Source: Hymenobacter jejuensis (GTDB lineage: Bacteria; Bacteroidota; Bacteroidia; Cytophagales; Hymenobacteraceae). From it: a DNA stretch of 64,000 nt. The notes beneath the pieces were generated by a model that ran no database searches, was not told where the DNA came from, and saw only the letters and a program-made list of their open reading frames with translations. The translations under genes were made by a program, and so were the position numbers. Location of the stretch: NCBI RefSeq assembly GCF_006337165.1, contig NZ_CP040896.1, positions 1,984,001 to 2,048,000 on the forward strand, written 5' to 3'. Positions within the stretch are counted from its first letter, which is position 1. Each line of letters begins with the position of its first letter. Shown here piece after piece: positions 43,439-51,907 of the stretch.

Positions 43439-44056
43439 TTAGGTTAACTTCTGCACAAGCTGCAACAGCTCCTGCTGGGTCGAGCGGGTTTTGTCTTTGC
43501 CATACCAGCCGTGGATTTTTTCGGCGTATTCTTCATGGGTAGCGCCTTCGGCTTTCAGGCTTAGAAACAGTGCCTGTGCTACCGCCGGTCGAGGGCCCCA
43601 ATGAGTAATTTCGGCAAGGGTATCAGCTTGTAAAACAACGAGTTTGGGGATGGAGCGACTGCCGTTGGTGAGATACTGGTCCATGAGGTCCAGGTTTTCG
43701 TCGCGCAGCAAGTAGCGGGAAGTCAGCTTGCCTGCCGAAGCCTGCACCACGGCCTCCAACACAGGTACAATTTGGGCCGCATCGCCGCACCAGCCTTCTG
43801 TGATTACTAGCCAGACGTAACGACCGGCCAAGTTGGCCACCGCTTCGCGCAGCTCCGGCAACAGCACGAGCGTTTTGTCGATGCGGCTCATGCGCTGCAC
43901 GTTAAGCTGGGTGTAGTTCGTCAGCGCTTCCGACTGGTTAGGGCCGGTAGTGCGCTGTTGCTCCAGCAACTCGTCGATGAGCTGGCGGTAGGAAGTGTAG
44001 GAATAGCCCGCAGCCAAGCGTTCGGGAGTCAGGACGGGAGCCAGAGAAATATCCAT
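43439..44056 (-). CDS. thioredoxin-like protein with a WCGD site
   Basis: The 205-residue protein has a thioredoxin fold (YVWLVITEGWCGDAAQIVPVLEAV). Only one active-site cysteine is kept (Cys90 of W-C-G-D), instead of the usual CxxC. The later SRSIPKLVVLQADTLAEITHWGPRP shows the conserved cis-proline context. The single Cys suggests a monothiol or binding role, not a dithiol reductase. It is cytoplasmic, with an N-terminal helical extension (1-60). The family is common in Bacteroidetes. Confidence 0.85.
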   Translation of the reverse strand: MDISLAPVLTPERLAAGYSYTSYRQLIDELLEQQRTTGPNQSEALTNYTQLNVQRMSRIDKTLVLLPELREAVANLAGRYVWLVITEGWCGDAAQIVPVLEAVVQASAGKLTSRYLLRDENLDLMDQYLTNGSRSIPKLVVLQADTLAEITHWGPRPAVAQALFLSLKAEGATHEEYAEKIHGWYGKDKTRSTQQELLQLVQKLT

Positions 44057-44094
44057 GTGAGAATGAATCAGTTAGATAGATCCTTATAACAAAT

Positions 44095-44131
44095 AAAAGC
44101 CCTCCTGTTTTAGAAGCAGAAGGGCTTTTTT
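44095..44131 (-). terminator. terminator after the DinB gene
   Basis: AAAAGCCCTCCTGTTT pairs with AAGCAGAAGGGCTTTT with one mismatch and one wobble around a short loop. On the minus strand the stem ends in GGGCTTTTATTTG. Confidence 0.75.
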
Positions 44132-44149
44132 CGAAATCAAGCGCCGAGT

Positions 44150-44647
44150 TTACAGGCTCACCGTTTCCTTGCCGGCGGCCGTCAGCTCGCGGCAATACGT
44201 GATAAAGTCTGTGTTGATGGGTTCCAGGTCGTGTTCGCGCAGGCGCGTAGCCACTTGGCCGCGGTGGTAGTTGGCGTGCACGTGCACATGCGTCAGAATA
44301 TCAGACACTTGGCTTACATACGAATCGCCAACCGAATTGCTGTACGAAATGGTCCGGTGCAGCTCGGCATCGTCGGCGGCCTGCGCCATCTGATGCAGGC
44401 GCTCAGAGGTTTGCTCGTGCAGTTGGTGCAGTACCTCCAGCGTGTGCTCCTGCCACACTTTCACGGGGCTTTGTGTGCCGGTGAGGCGGGCAATCCAGAT
44501 GTGTTGGGCGTTGAGTACGTGGCTGAACAAGCGCAGGCACACGGCCGGAATTTCCTGGCCCGAACGGGCTATTTCATCGAGGCGGCCGAGCAGCGTATTG
44601 TTGGCCCACACGTTGTAAGCCGCCAATTTTTCAATGGTATTGATCAT
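44150..44647 (-). CDS. DinB family protein
   Basis: This 165-residue four-helix-bundle protein has the DinB pattern: NTIEKLAAYNVWANNTLLGRL at the N terminus, LFSHVLNAQHIWIARLTG, and the metal-site helix DILTHVHVHANYHRGQVATRLRE. Three histidines (in SHV, and HVHANYH) can bind a metal. The family includes DNA-damage-inducible and thiol-transferase proteins; no specific activity is claimed. It lies 24 bp downstream of the DUF6970 lipoprotein gene on the same strand, so the two may share a transcript. Confidence 0.9.
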   Translation of the reverse strand: MINTIEKLAAYNVWANNTLLGRLDEIARSGQEIPAVCLRLFSHVLNAQHIWIARLTGTQSPVKVWQEHTLEVLHQLHEQTSERLHQMAQAADDAELHRTISYSNSVGDSYVSQVSDILTHVHVHANYHRGQVATRLREHDLEPINTDFITYCRELTAAGKETVSL

Positions 44648-44671
44648 GGGAAAAGAAAAAGAGAAGGAACA

Positions 44672-45130
44672 CTACTGCCTTGGATCTTGCCAAACCAGCT
44701 TTTCTTCGGTTTTGTTCTTGTTAAAGTTGGGGCAGTTGCCATCGCCCTTGCCCGTGATGCCGCCGTCGGGTTGGCACATCACTTGGCCTTTGGCGTTGTA
44801 AAGCGTCGAAAACTGGTCGCAGCAGGCAGCGCTTTCGTAGTAAACTACTTGATTATCATAGCGATAACGAAATATCTGTGTGGGTGGGTTTTGCTTTTTC
44901 TGCGCCATTAGCTTTTGAATGCGGGCGTTGAGCCACGCGGGCCGGGCCGTGGTATCGAATGCCGCTTCGGGGCCGCGGTTCAGGTCGACGGTGTTGGTGC
45001 TGGTAGGCGCCGGGGTGGTGTTGCCGTTCACGTTGCCCGAAGTGGGGGCGTCGGTAGGCGTCGTGACGTTGACGTTGCGCTGGCAGGCGGCGGTCAGCAA
45101 CACAGAGGCAAAAAGTAAAGACAGGCGCAT
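44672..45130 (-). CDS. small lipoprotein, DUF6970-like
   Basis: The start at 45130 gives 152 residues with lipobox TAACQ (Cys16 in LLTAAC). A Thr/Pro/Asn-rich linker follows, then a compact Cys-containing domain: RPAWLNARIQKLMAQKK, IFRYRYDNQVVYYESAACCDQFSTLYN and MCQPDGGITGKGDGNCPNF. This resembles DUF6970 lipoproteins of Bacteroidetes; the four cysteines suggest disulfides. Function unknown. The frame extends 11 residues upstream without a signal, so the later ATG is chosen. Confidence 0.8.
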   Translation of the reverse strand: MRLSLLFASVLLTAACQRNVNVTTPTDAPTSGNVNGNTTPAPTSTNTVDLNRGPEAAFDTTARPAWLNARIQKLMAQKKQNPPTQIFRYRYDNQVVYYESAACCDQFSTLYNAKGQVMCQPDGGITGKGDGNCPNFNKNKTEEKLVWQDPRQ

Positions 45131-45255
45131 AACAAAAGGGCTTGAAGGGGCGCGAAAGTACACACTGTGGCCAGTGGTGCAGGTGGGCAGCTTACAAAAA
45201 GCAACTCCAGAGGATCAGCGATTTCTTACGCCGAGCTTCCGTAATAGTTTATCTT

Positions 45256-45651
45256 TCAGAACATATGGGCCAGGCGTGGGCCAAATATGAGCGCGCCCAC
45301 TACTACAGCCCCCAATGCCGCTACCAGTACGGCGCCGGCTGCCACGTCTTTGGCCTTGCCGGCCAACGGGTGATACTCCGGTGATACCAAGTCAGTTAGG
45401 GCTTCGATGGCCGTGTTGGCCAGCTCGGCACTCCAAACGGTGCCCACGGCCAGCGCGACCAAGGCCCACTCGGTGCTGCTGATCGTAAAATAAAATCCCA
45501 GCCCGATTACCACCACGGTGGCGGCGGCATGAAACTGCAAATGCACTTCCGAGCGCAGCGCGGCCGTCACCCCGCGAAACGCGTGGCCAAAGCTAGCGGC
45601 ACGGCGACGGAGCAGGCTTGGCCGGGCCGGGTTGGGAGTTGGGTTATCCAC
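45256..45651 (-). CDS. dgkA: diacylglycerol kinase
   Basis: Read from the GTG at 45651 it is 131 residues. Three transmembrane helices and the DgkA signature are clear: SFGHAFRGVTAALRSEVHLQFHAA, then WSAELANTAIEALTDLVS with the catalytic and metal-binding Glu residues, then KDVAAGAVLVAALGAVVVG. It phosphorylates diacylglycerol or, in Gram-positive-type versions, undecaprenol. Its start overlaps the stop of the GNAT gene by 8 bp, so it is likely coupled. A GTG five codons upstream is an alternative start. Confidence 0.88.
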   Translation of the reverse strand: MDNPTPNPARPSLLRRRAASFGHAFRGVTAALRSEVHLQFHAAATVVVIGLGFYFTISSTEWALVALAVGTVWSAELANTAIEALTDLVSPEYHPLAGKAKDVAAGAVLVAALGAVVVGALIFGPRLAHMF

Positions 45652-46240
45652 GGGCGTCAAATTCACGAAATACCGTTTGCCGCAGGTTTTCCCATTCGGG
45701 GCGTAAAATGCTGAAATACACCGAGTCGCGGCGTACGCCGCCCTGCGTAAACATATGGCTGCGCAACGTGCCTTCTTCCGTTGCGCCCATCCGGCGCATG
45801 GCCTCCCGCGACTGCCAGTTGCGGGCATCCGTTTTGAGTTCGACACGCTCGCAGCCGAGTTCGCCAAAGGCGTATTTGAGCAGTAAGTGCTTGGCTGCCC
45901 GGTTGATACCCGTGCGCTGAAACTCCTTGCCCACCCACGTCCAGCCAATTTCGAGGCGCTTTTCTGGGATCGCGAAACTCCCGTAGCTGGTGCTACCCGC
46001 CAACCGGCCCGTCTCTAAATCAATGATGGCGAAGGGATACCGAATGTTTCGGGCCCGGTCACGCAGGGCCTGCGACAAATACGTCACTAATCCTACCGCA
46101 TCCTTGGGGTTTGGCGTGGTGGTATAGCGCCAGATTTCGTCGTCGAAAATGATGTGCTTAAGCGCTTCAAAATCACCCACTTCGAGTGGTCGAAGGCGGA
46201 CGCGGGAATTTTCAAGGGTGATACAGCGGGAGCAATCCAT
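45644..46240 (-). CDS. GNAT family N-acetyltransferase (RimJ/RimL type)
   Basis: The 198-residue protein fits the RimJ/RimL group: N-terminal LENSRVRLRPLEVGDFEALKHI, then LEIGWTWVGKEFQRTGINRAAKHLLLKYAFGELGCERVELKTDARN with the acetyl-CoA loop QRTGINRA, and NWQSREAMRRMGATEEGTLR. It would acetylate an amine on a protein, peptide or small molecule. It shares an 8-bp overlap with dgkA. The acceptor is unknown. Confidence 0.92.
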   Translation of the reverse strand: MDCSRCITLENSRVRLRPLEVGDFEALKHIIFDDEIWRYTTTPNPKDAVGLVTYLSQALRDRARNIRYPFAIIDLETGRLAGSTSYGSFAIPEKRLEIGWTWVGKEFQRTGINRAAKHLLLKYAFGELGCERVELKTDARNWQSREAMRRMGATEEGTLRSHMFTQGGVRRDSVYFSILRPEWENLRQTVFREFDARG

Positions 46241-46300
46241 GGGGGCGGGAGTTGGGCAGGCAAAGATGCCCCGAAAAAATAAAAGCTGCCACCTTAACCA

Positions 46301-47371
46301 TCACGCATCAAAGCCCAAGCCGCGCAGCAGCAGCTGGTATTCGGCGGCGGGCAAATGCCCCCCGCTGGCCTGCGGATGGCCGTGCGCAAAATTGGCGGGT
46401 GGCGTAGCGCCAATGCGAGCGAAGGCCTCGCGTAAAATATTGGGAATGTGTAGGTTACTGCTAGCGGCTCGGCCCGCCACGGCCACTGCCCCGTCGGGCA
46501 GGTAGCCCAGGTTGGCACAGAGCACCACCCGGTCGGGCAGGCGCTGAATCCACTGCTGGGCAATGAGGGGGTGAATTTGGCAGGGCGAATTAATGGTGAT
46601 CACCGCCACGGGCGAAGCATCGGGGCCTTTTGGTGGAAATTTGGGCGGTAGCTTCCGGGCGACGTTGAGGGCAGCGCTCACTTCGGCGCGGTAGCCGGCA
46701 AGCTTTGGGTCTTGGGCAAGGCCCCGCGGATTGTCGTCGTGGAGCAGGTAGTGAAGGGGCAGTGCCAAGTCAAACTCACCGGCGCGGCGGGCGGCGTTGC
46801 ACATGGCCACGGCTTCTTTCAACCACTTGGCCGTGTACTGCTTTTTGACTTCGGGAAGCAACGCCCAACGCGCTTGATCGCCCAAGTCGGAAATAACGCC
46901 AATGGCCGCAATCCATTGTAAATCAATTGCATTTGTTTCAGTGGCTATCAGCTCGTACGCCAGCCACGCCGAACAAGGCACTGGGTCGAGGCCGTAGCCG
47001 GTGAGCACCGTGCTGCCCGCCGGCGGATAGCCTTCCGGAATGTGGTGATCGACGTAGAGCACGGGAATGCCATCGGCTTCGAGCGTGCCGCTTTTGTGGA
47101 CGCCTAAGTCGGTAACGATCAGTGCGTCAGGCTGAAATGCGAGCAGCTTTTCCCGCACACCAGGCGTGAGAAACGCATTCTCGCCTTTGCCCGACGGCAC
47201 CACTACGACTTCCCAATCGGGCCCGATCTTTTGCATTCCGCGCCCAAATACGGCTCCGGCGCCCAAGCCATCGGCATCGAAATGGCAGTACACCACCACG
47301 CGCCCACGGGCCGGAATTTGGTTGAGAAACTGACGAAAAGGCGCGACGAACTGCGGGAAGGCTGGAGCCAT
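46301..47371 (-). CDS. DHH-family phosphoesterase, RecJ-like
   Basis: The start at 47371 gives 356 residues. DHH motifs: I with FDADGLGAGA (Asp32, Asp34), II with VTDLG (Asp88), and III DHH at 108-110 (LYVDHHIP). The C-terminal part has a DHHA1-like GxxP-type pattern (GYLPDGAVAVAGRAASSNLH). Such enzymes are exonucleases or nanoRNases/phosphatases. It is shorter than RecJ and lacks the OB domain, so a role outside bulk recombination is likely. The terminator of fumC overlaps the upstream gap. Confidence 0.88.
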   Translation of the reverse strand: MAPAFPQFVAPFRQFLNQIPARGRVVVYCHFDADGLGAGAVFGRGMQKIGPDWEVVVVPSGKGENAFLTPGVREKLLAFQPDALIVTDLGVHKSGTLEADGIPVLYVDHHIPEGYPPAGSTVLTGYGLDPVPCSAWLAYELIATETNAIDLQWIAAIGVISDLGDQARWALLPEVKKQYTAKWLKEAVAMCNAARRAGEFDLALPLHYLLHDDNPRGLAQDPKLAGYRAEVSAALNVARKLPPKFPPKGPDASPVAVITINSPCQIHPLIAQQWIQRLPDRVVLCANLGYLPDGAVAVAGRAASSNLHIPNILREAFARIGATPPANFAHGHPQASGGHLPAAEYQLLLRGLGFDA

Positions 47372-47373
47372 AC

Positions 47374-47413
47374 ACAAAAGGGCAGCCGGCCTAAGCGCCA
47401 ACTGCCCTTTTGT
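47374..47413 (-). terminator. terminator after fumC
   Basis: ACAAAAGGGCAG at 47374-47385 pairs with CTGCCCTTTTGT at 47402-47413 over a 16-nt loop. On the minus strand it ends in CTTTTGT. It lies between fumC and the DHH gene. Confidence 0.75.
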
Positions 47414-47447
47414 TCGTAAAGCACAACGAGAAGGTTGTACCGAAAAG

Positions 47448-48848
47448 CTACTTGATCTCGCCGACCATGTCCTCCGGCTTCAGCCATTCGTTGAACTGCT
47501 CCTCGGTTAGGTAGCCGAGTTTCAGTGCGGTTTCTTTCAGTGTACTGCCCTCACGGTGAGCCGTTTGGGCAATTTCGGCAGCTTTGTAGTAGCCAATGTG
47601 CGGGTTGAGCGCCGTGACCAGCATCAGCGACGAGTTAACGTGCTTGTCGATGTTGGCTTTGATGGGCTCGATTCCTTCCGCACAGCGGTCGTTGAACGAC
47701 ACGCATACGTCGCCTATCAGGCGGGCCGAATGCAGGAAGTTATAGATCATCAGGGGCTTGAACACGTTCAGCTCGAAGTGACCGGTGGCGCCGCCAATGT
47801 TGATAGCTACGTCATTACCAAGTACTTGTGCCGCCACCATCGTCATGGCTTCGCTCTGCGTGGGGTTTACTTTGCCGGGCATGATCGAAGAGCCGGGCTC
47901 GTTGTCGGGAATGTGGATTTCGCCGATGCCCGCCCGCGGACCCGACGACAGCATCCGGATGTCGTTGCCGATTTTCATCAGGCTGACCGCTACCGTTTTC
48001 AAAGCGCCGTGGGCTTCCACAATGGCGTCGTGAGCAGCTAGTGCTTCAAACTTGTTTTCGGCAGTTACGAAAGGCAAGCCCGTCAGGTCCGCGATGTGCT
48101 TGGCTACGTTTTCCGAGTAGTTCGGCGGCGTGTTAATACCCGTGCCGACGGCCGTTCCGCCCAGCGCCAGCTCCGAAAGGTGAGCCAAGGTGTTCTTGAT
48201 CGCACGCAGGCCATGGTCGAGCTGCGACACATAGCCTGAGAACTCCTGGCCCAGCGTGAGCGGCGTGGCGTCCATGAAGTGCGTGCGGCCGATCTTAACG
48301 ATGTGCATGAATTCCTGCGACTTACGCTTCAGCGTATCGCGCAGCTTCTCGATGCCGGGGATGGTCACTTCCACCAGAATCTTGTAGGCGGCAATGTGCA
48401 TGGCCGTCGGGAAGGTGTCGTTCGACGATTGCGATTTGTTCACGTCGTCGTTGGGGGCCAACACTTTCTTTTCGTCGGTGAGCTGGCCGCCTTGCAGCAC
48501 GTGACCGCGGTAAGCTACCACCTCGTTCACGTTCATGTTCGACTGCGTGCCAGAGCCCGTTTGCCACACCACCAGCGGAAACGCTTGGTCGAGCTTGCCT
48601 TCCAGAATCTCGTCGCATACCCGACCGATGAGCTCGGCTTTTTCGGCTGGCAACACGCCCGCATCGCGGTTGGTGAGGGCCGCCGCCTTCTTCAGATAGG
48701 CGAATGCCCGGATGATCTCCTTGGGCATCTTGTTGATATCCTGCGCGATCTGAAAGTTCTCGATCGAGCGTTGGGTTTGGGCGCCCCAGTAGGCGTCGGC
48801 GGGCACCTGTACGGGGCCCATGGTGTCTTTCTCGGTGCGGAATGGCAT
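47448..48848 (-). CDS. fumC: class II fumarate hydratase
   Basis: The 466-residue enzyme has the fumarase/aspartase signature [11 protein letters not shown] (about 316-326), the catalytic serine segment, the N-terminal [21 protein letters not shown] and [13 protein letters not shown]. It interconverts fumarate and malate in the citric acid cycle, without an iron-sulfur cluster. The [23 protein letters not shown] segment ([15 protein letters not shown]) is the usual active-site lid. A good TTG-N19-TACTTTTA promoter lies 44 bp upstream of the start. Confidence 0.97.
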   Translation of the reverse strand: MPFRTEKDTMGPVQVPADAYWGAQTQRSIENFQIAQDINKMPKEIIRAFAYLKKAAALTNRDAGVLPAEKAELIGRVCDEILEGKLDQAFPLVVWQTGSGTQSNMNVNEVVAYRGHVLQGGQLTDEKKVLAPNDDVNKSQSSNDTFPTAMHIAAYKILVEVTIPGIEKLRDTLKRKSQEFMHIVKIGRTHFMDATPLTLGQEFSGYVSQLDHGLRAIKNTLAHLSELALGGTAVGTGINTPPNYSENVAKHIADLTGLPFVTAENKFEALAAHDAIVEAHGALKTVAVSLMKIGNDIRMLSSGPRAGIGEIHIPDNEPGSSIMPGKVNPTQSEAMTMVAAQVLGNDVAINIGGATGHFELNVFKPLMIYNFLHSARLIGDVCVSFNDRCAEGIEPIKANIDKHVNSSLMLVTALNPHIGYYKAAEIAQTAHREGSTLKETALKLGYLTEEQFNEWLKPEDMVGEIK

Positions 48849-48891
48849 GTAGCTGATTGAGCTAGGGTGATGAATCCGGTGTTGGTAGCGG

Positions 48892-48921
48892 TAAAAGTAC
48901 GGAACCCGTAGCGGGGGGCAA
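48892..48921 (-). promoter_or_regulatory. fumC promoter
   Basis: On the minus strand TTG (plus 48919-48921) is followed by exactly 19 nt and TACTTTTA (plus 48892-48899), one base off the -7 pattern TAnnTTTG. The ATG is 43 bp downstream. Confidence 0.65.
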
Positions 48922-49035
48922 AGTTGGCAAAAGTCGTGGGCTGGCAGCCATTCACGGCCGGGCTGCGTACAAACTTGCCCGGCCCAACAAGTCGTGATTC
49001 CGCCTCTTTTCCACTTCCAAACCCCTTTCTACGTT

Positions 49036-49443
49036 ATGAGTACGATCAAAAAAGTAATCGAGGTGTTAGCCTCCTCCGATAAAAGCTTTGAAGATGCTCT
49101 GCAACGGGCTCTTACCGAGGCCAGTACGACCGTAAAGGGCATTAAGTCGATTTACATCAAGGACCAAAGCTGCCGCGTGCGCGACAACAGAATTGTGGAG
49201 TACCGTATCACGGCCAAAATCAGCTTCGAGGTGATGCACAAATGGGACCCCAGCGGCATCAACACCGCTCCCGAAGAGCTACAGCAGCCCACCGCCGACG
49301 ACGCCCCCGCCAGAAGCATCGACGGTGGCGGCACGCCCGATTACAGCCACGTCGAAGTCAAAACCGAACCTGATTTGCCCCGCGAAGTACAGCCCGGCGG
49401 CAGCGCCACCGAACCTGAAAGCGGCGGCGGTTACAGCGGCTAG
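49036..49443 (+). CDS. dodecin with an extended C terminus
   Basis: The first 70 residues are dodecin: MSTIKKVIEVLASSDKSFED, then ALQRALTEASTTVKGIKSIYIKD and VEYRITAKISFEV, giving the beta-alpha-beta-beta unit that builds a hollow 12-mer storing flavins. Unlike usual dodecins of 65-75 residues, it has a further 65 residues rich in Pro, Gly, Asp and Ser (SIDGGGTPDYSHVEVKTEPD, GGSATEPESGGGYSG), probably disordered. An ATG 14 codons upstream has no similarity, so 49036 is taken as start. Confidence 0.9.
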   Translation: MSTIKKVIEVLASSDKSFEDALQRALTEASTTVKGIKSIYIKDQSCRVRDNRIVEYRITAKISFEVMHKWDPSGINTAPEELQQPTADDAPARSIDGGGTPDYSHVEVKTEPDLPREVQPGGSATEPESGGGYSG

Positions 49444-49515
49444 AAGTTCGTTGGTTGAACATAAGTTACTGACAGTTAATGCGTTGTGAATACATCGTTT
49501 TCTGTCACCCCTATC

Positions 49516-49606
49516 TGTCATCCTGAGCAATGCGAAGGACCTTGTCACGTTTGCAGACGCCTGTAGTTCTGGCGTGATAAGGTCCTTCGCGTTGCTCAGG
49601 ATGACA
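49516..49606. repeat. REP-like palindrome, 34-nt arms
   Basis: Arms 49516-49549 and 49573-49606 pair with two wobble-type mismatches and begin TGTCATCCTGAGCAATGCGA. The arms contain GCGAAGGACCTT, the core shared with other elements here. It lies between the dodecin and TonB-fusion genes. Confidence 0.8.
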
Positions 49607-49637
49607 TATTTTTTATAACTACTTACAGACCAAAGCG

Positions 49638-50996
49638 TTAGTCGATCCTAAATGACACGGTTACTTTCACCGTGCGGGCGGCCCGGCGGCCGTTGGCGGT
49701 GCCGGGGAGCCAGGTAGGGCCTTCCTGCACCAGTCGAATGGCTTCTTGGTCGCATTCGGGGCTGAGGCTGTCGAGCACTTTCACGTCTTCGATGGTGCCG
49801 GCAGCCGTAACCGTAAACTTCAGCTTGACGCTGCCTTCCAGATGCTGCTCCAAGGCTTTGTCGGGATATTTTAGCTCGCGCTTCAGGTACTCGTGGTAGG
49901 CCGTGAAGCCGCCTACCGGCGCGGGCGCAACAGGTGGCGGCGCGGGCATCCGGCTATTGGGTACCGCTGTTACTACTACTTCGTTAAGCGCCTTATTGTC
50001 AGCAGATAACGCCAATGCGAAAGTGCTGTCGCGATTAAGTTTGTGCTCTTGGGTTTCGTAGCCGATGGAGCTAACCGTGAGCTTGTCCTCCCCTTTTGGC
50101 ACAGCAATGGAAAAGGAACCGTCGGCCGCCGTACTGGCCCCGATGGAAGTGCCTTTCACCTGTATTGTGGCACCGGGCAAGCCCGCTCCGTTTTGCTTGT
50201 CGATAATGCGGCCGCTAATGCGACGCGTATTACCCGTAAAGCCCTGAGAATTAGCAGTTGGGTTGCTCATCTGAGTCCGGAAAGCCGCGCTGGATTTTGC
50301 TTTCATAGGCGCCGCCGCAAGGCCCCCGATGGCAGCTGAGTCGGGGGCAGCGACCGCAACAGGTGCCTCTTTGGCCTCCATAGAGGCGCTGGCCACGGCA
50401 TCGGCTAACCCCGTGGCTTCTCCGGTTGGAGTAGCTGCATCGGCCGCGTTTTTGCGCCGGCTCAAAGGCCGCGGTGCGCGTATGGGCGAGGACTGAGTAG
50501 AGCTTAGTGCTTCAAGATCAGCTTCTTGCGTTGGCGGTGCTGCGGCATATTCCGGCGCTGCTTTTTTGGTTGCCAACGGTGCGCTGGCCTTCGGCACCGC
50601 CCGGGGCCGTACGACCGCCGCCGTTTCCGCAGAACGGGAATTCATCGGCTGACGAAGGCCCAGCCACAGCAACGCGCCCGCTACTACCAGTAACGCTACC
50701 ACTGCTGCCAGGCGTTGCCAAGCCCCTGCGGTGCGTTGGGGCGCTTCCTGCGCCAAACGAGCTTTCAGGCGCGTATGTAGCTGACTGATTGCGTGTTCCG
50801 TGGTTTCGGCGTCACTTACCGAAAGTCCTTCCAACACGTCGGCACAGCGTTCGCAGTCGAGGGTGTGTGCTTCTACGCGGTGCTGCTCGGTGGGAGGCAG
50901 CGTGCCCGCCACATACTGCCGCAGCAGCGCCAGCGGCAGGTGGCCGCCGGGCTCAGCCGGGAAGGAGGAAGGGGGTTGCTGATTAGCGGGCCGCAT
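49638..50996 (-). CDS. anti-sigma / TonB fusion protein with a CarboxypepD_reg domain
   Basis: The 452-residue protein combines an N-terminal zinc-finger anti-sigma segment (HTLDCERC, an HxxxCxxC site near residue 45-52), one transmembrane helix (about 92-112), an Ala/Pro-rich linker, a CarboxypepD_reg-like domain (about 254-320, ISGRIIDKQNGAGLPGATIQV), and a TonB C-terminal domain (about 365-452, LEGSVKLKFTVTAAGTIEDVKVL). It could sense at the envelope while holding the ECF factor, whose gene overlaps it by 14 bp upstream. Combining TonB and zf-HC2 in one chain is unusual. Confidence 0.85.
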   Translation of the reverse strand: MRPANQQPPSSFPAEPGGHLPLALLRQYVAGTLPPTEQHRVEAHTLDCERCADVLEGLSVSDAETTEHAISQLHTRLKARLAQEAPQRTAGAWQRLAAVVALLVVAGALLWLGLRQPMNSRSAETAAVVRPRAVPKASAPLATKKAAPEYAAAPPTQEADLEALSSTQSSPIRAPRPLSRRKNAADAATPTGEATGLADAVASASMEAKEAPVAVAAPDSAAIGGLAAAPMKAKSSAAFRTQMSNPTANSQGFTGNTRRISGRIIDKQNGAGLPGATIQVKGTSIGASTAADGSFSIAVPKGEDKLTVSSIGYETQEHKLNRDSTFALALSADNKALNEVVVTAVPNSRMPAPPPVAPAPVGGFTAYHEYLKRELKYPDKALEQHLEGSVKLKFTVTAAGTIEDVKVLDSLSPECDQEAIRLVQEGPTWLPGTANGRRAARTVKVTVSFRID

Positions 50997-51603
50997 CGGG
51001 AGAAGGATCGAGAGAGCGTTTGAGGTTGCGTTTGCCGTTTTGCAGATGGCTTTTTACCAGCCCAAGATCATAGCCGGTGGCGTCGGCGATCTCGCGGTAG
51101 CATTTCTTTTCGAGGTAAAACAATTCGAGGCAGCGGCGTTGCGGCTCCGGCAGTCCGGCCAGTGCAAGTTCCAAGGCTTGCAGGCGCTCCTCGTTGGCCA
51201 CTTCGTCGTCGGGGTTATCTCCTAACAGATGCGCGACCCCCGCAGATTCCACATCGGCGGCATCCGGAAAATGAATCACTACCGGTCCGCTTTCCGGGCC
51301 GGCGCGCTGGCGTGCCCGCAGCTGCATCAGGCAATGGTTGCGGGCTGTGGTATGCAGCCACGCCGGAAAATTGCTGACCTCGTGCTGCCGTAAGCTGACA
51401 ACGAGTTTTTCAAATAGCTGCATGACAGCATCTTGCGCGTCTTCATCGGGCCGCAGGTAGCGCCTGCAAATGGCAAACACCGTCGGCATGTGCCGCTCAT
51501 ACAGCACTCCCAAGTCGGCTACCTCGCCTGTGCGGCGGTAGCGCGAAAGCAGCTCCTCATCGGAGAGCTCGGTGGGCGGTTGTGGGCGACGCTTGAAAAA
51601 CAT
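50983..51603 (-). CDS. ECF-type RNA polymerase sigma factor
   Basis: This 206-residue sigma-70-family protein has region 2 (LYERHMPTVFAICRRYLRPDEDAQDAVMQLFEKLV) and region 4 (LPEPQRRCLELFYLEKKCYREIADATGYDLGLVKSHLQNGKRNLKR), the layout of ECF sigma factors. No sigma 3 domain is present. Its 3' end overlaps by 14 bp the start of the anti-sigma/TonB fusion gene, so they form a sigma/anti-sigma pair. Its targets are not visible; the VWA gene that diverges on the right may be one. Confidence 0.93.
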   Translation of the reverse strand: MFFKRRPQPPTELSDEELLSRYRRTGEVADLGVLYERHMPTVFAICRRYLRPDEDAQDAVMQLFEKLVVSLRQHEVSNFPAWLHTTARNHCLMQLRARQRAGPESGPVVIHFPDAADVESAGVAHLLGDNPDDEVANEERLQALELALAGLPEPQRRCLELFYLEKKCYREIADATGYDLGLVKSHLQNGKRNLKRSLDPSPDAAR

Positions 51604-51779
51604 GCAGCCGCAGATTATGCAGATTTTCTCAAAACGACATTATGAAGCTAGTAATCCAGTTCCCTTCCTTTTTCAAATTCCGCGCATCAAGCGGCGAGGG
51701 GGTGCCCGCAGGACGGGGTGGTAACGGCGTTGTTTACAGGGGCAACTAAACAACCTCCGCACGCGGGCCAACTACCCCA

Positions 51780-51823
51780 GCGGCAGCTTCGCTGCCGCGT
51801 CCCCTCCTCAGCTGAGGAGGGGA
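51780..51823. repeat. two adjacent palindromes upstream of the VWA gene
   Basis: GCGGCAGC/GCTGCCGC (51780-51798, TTC loop) is directly followed by the perfect 24-bp palindrome 51800-51823 with centre CTCAGCTGAG. The 304-bp gap between sigma factor and VWA gene shows no gene. Confidence 0.7.
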
Positions 51824-51907
51824 GTGGAAAATTTCTGTGCTTGCTATATGGAATTCGGTAGAGTGGTGCATCAGGTTAGTGAACCTTCACCTCTAATGCC
51901 TGATGCC

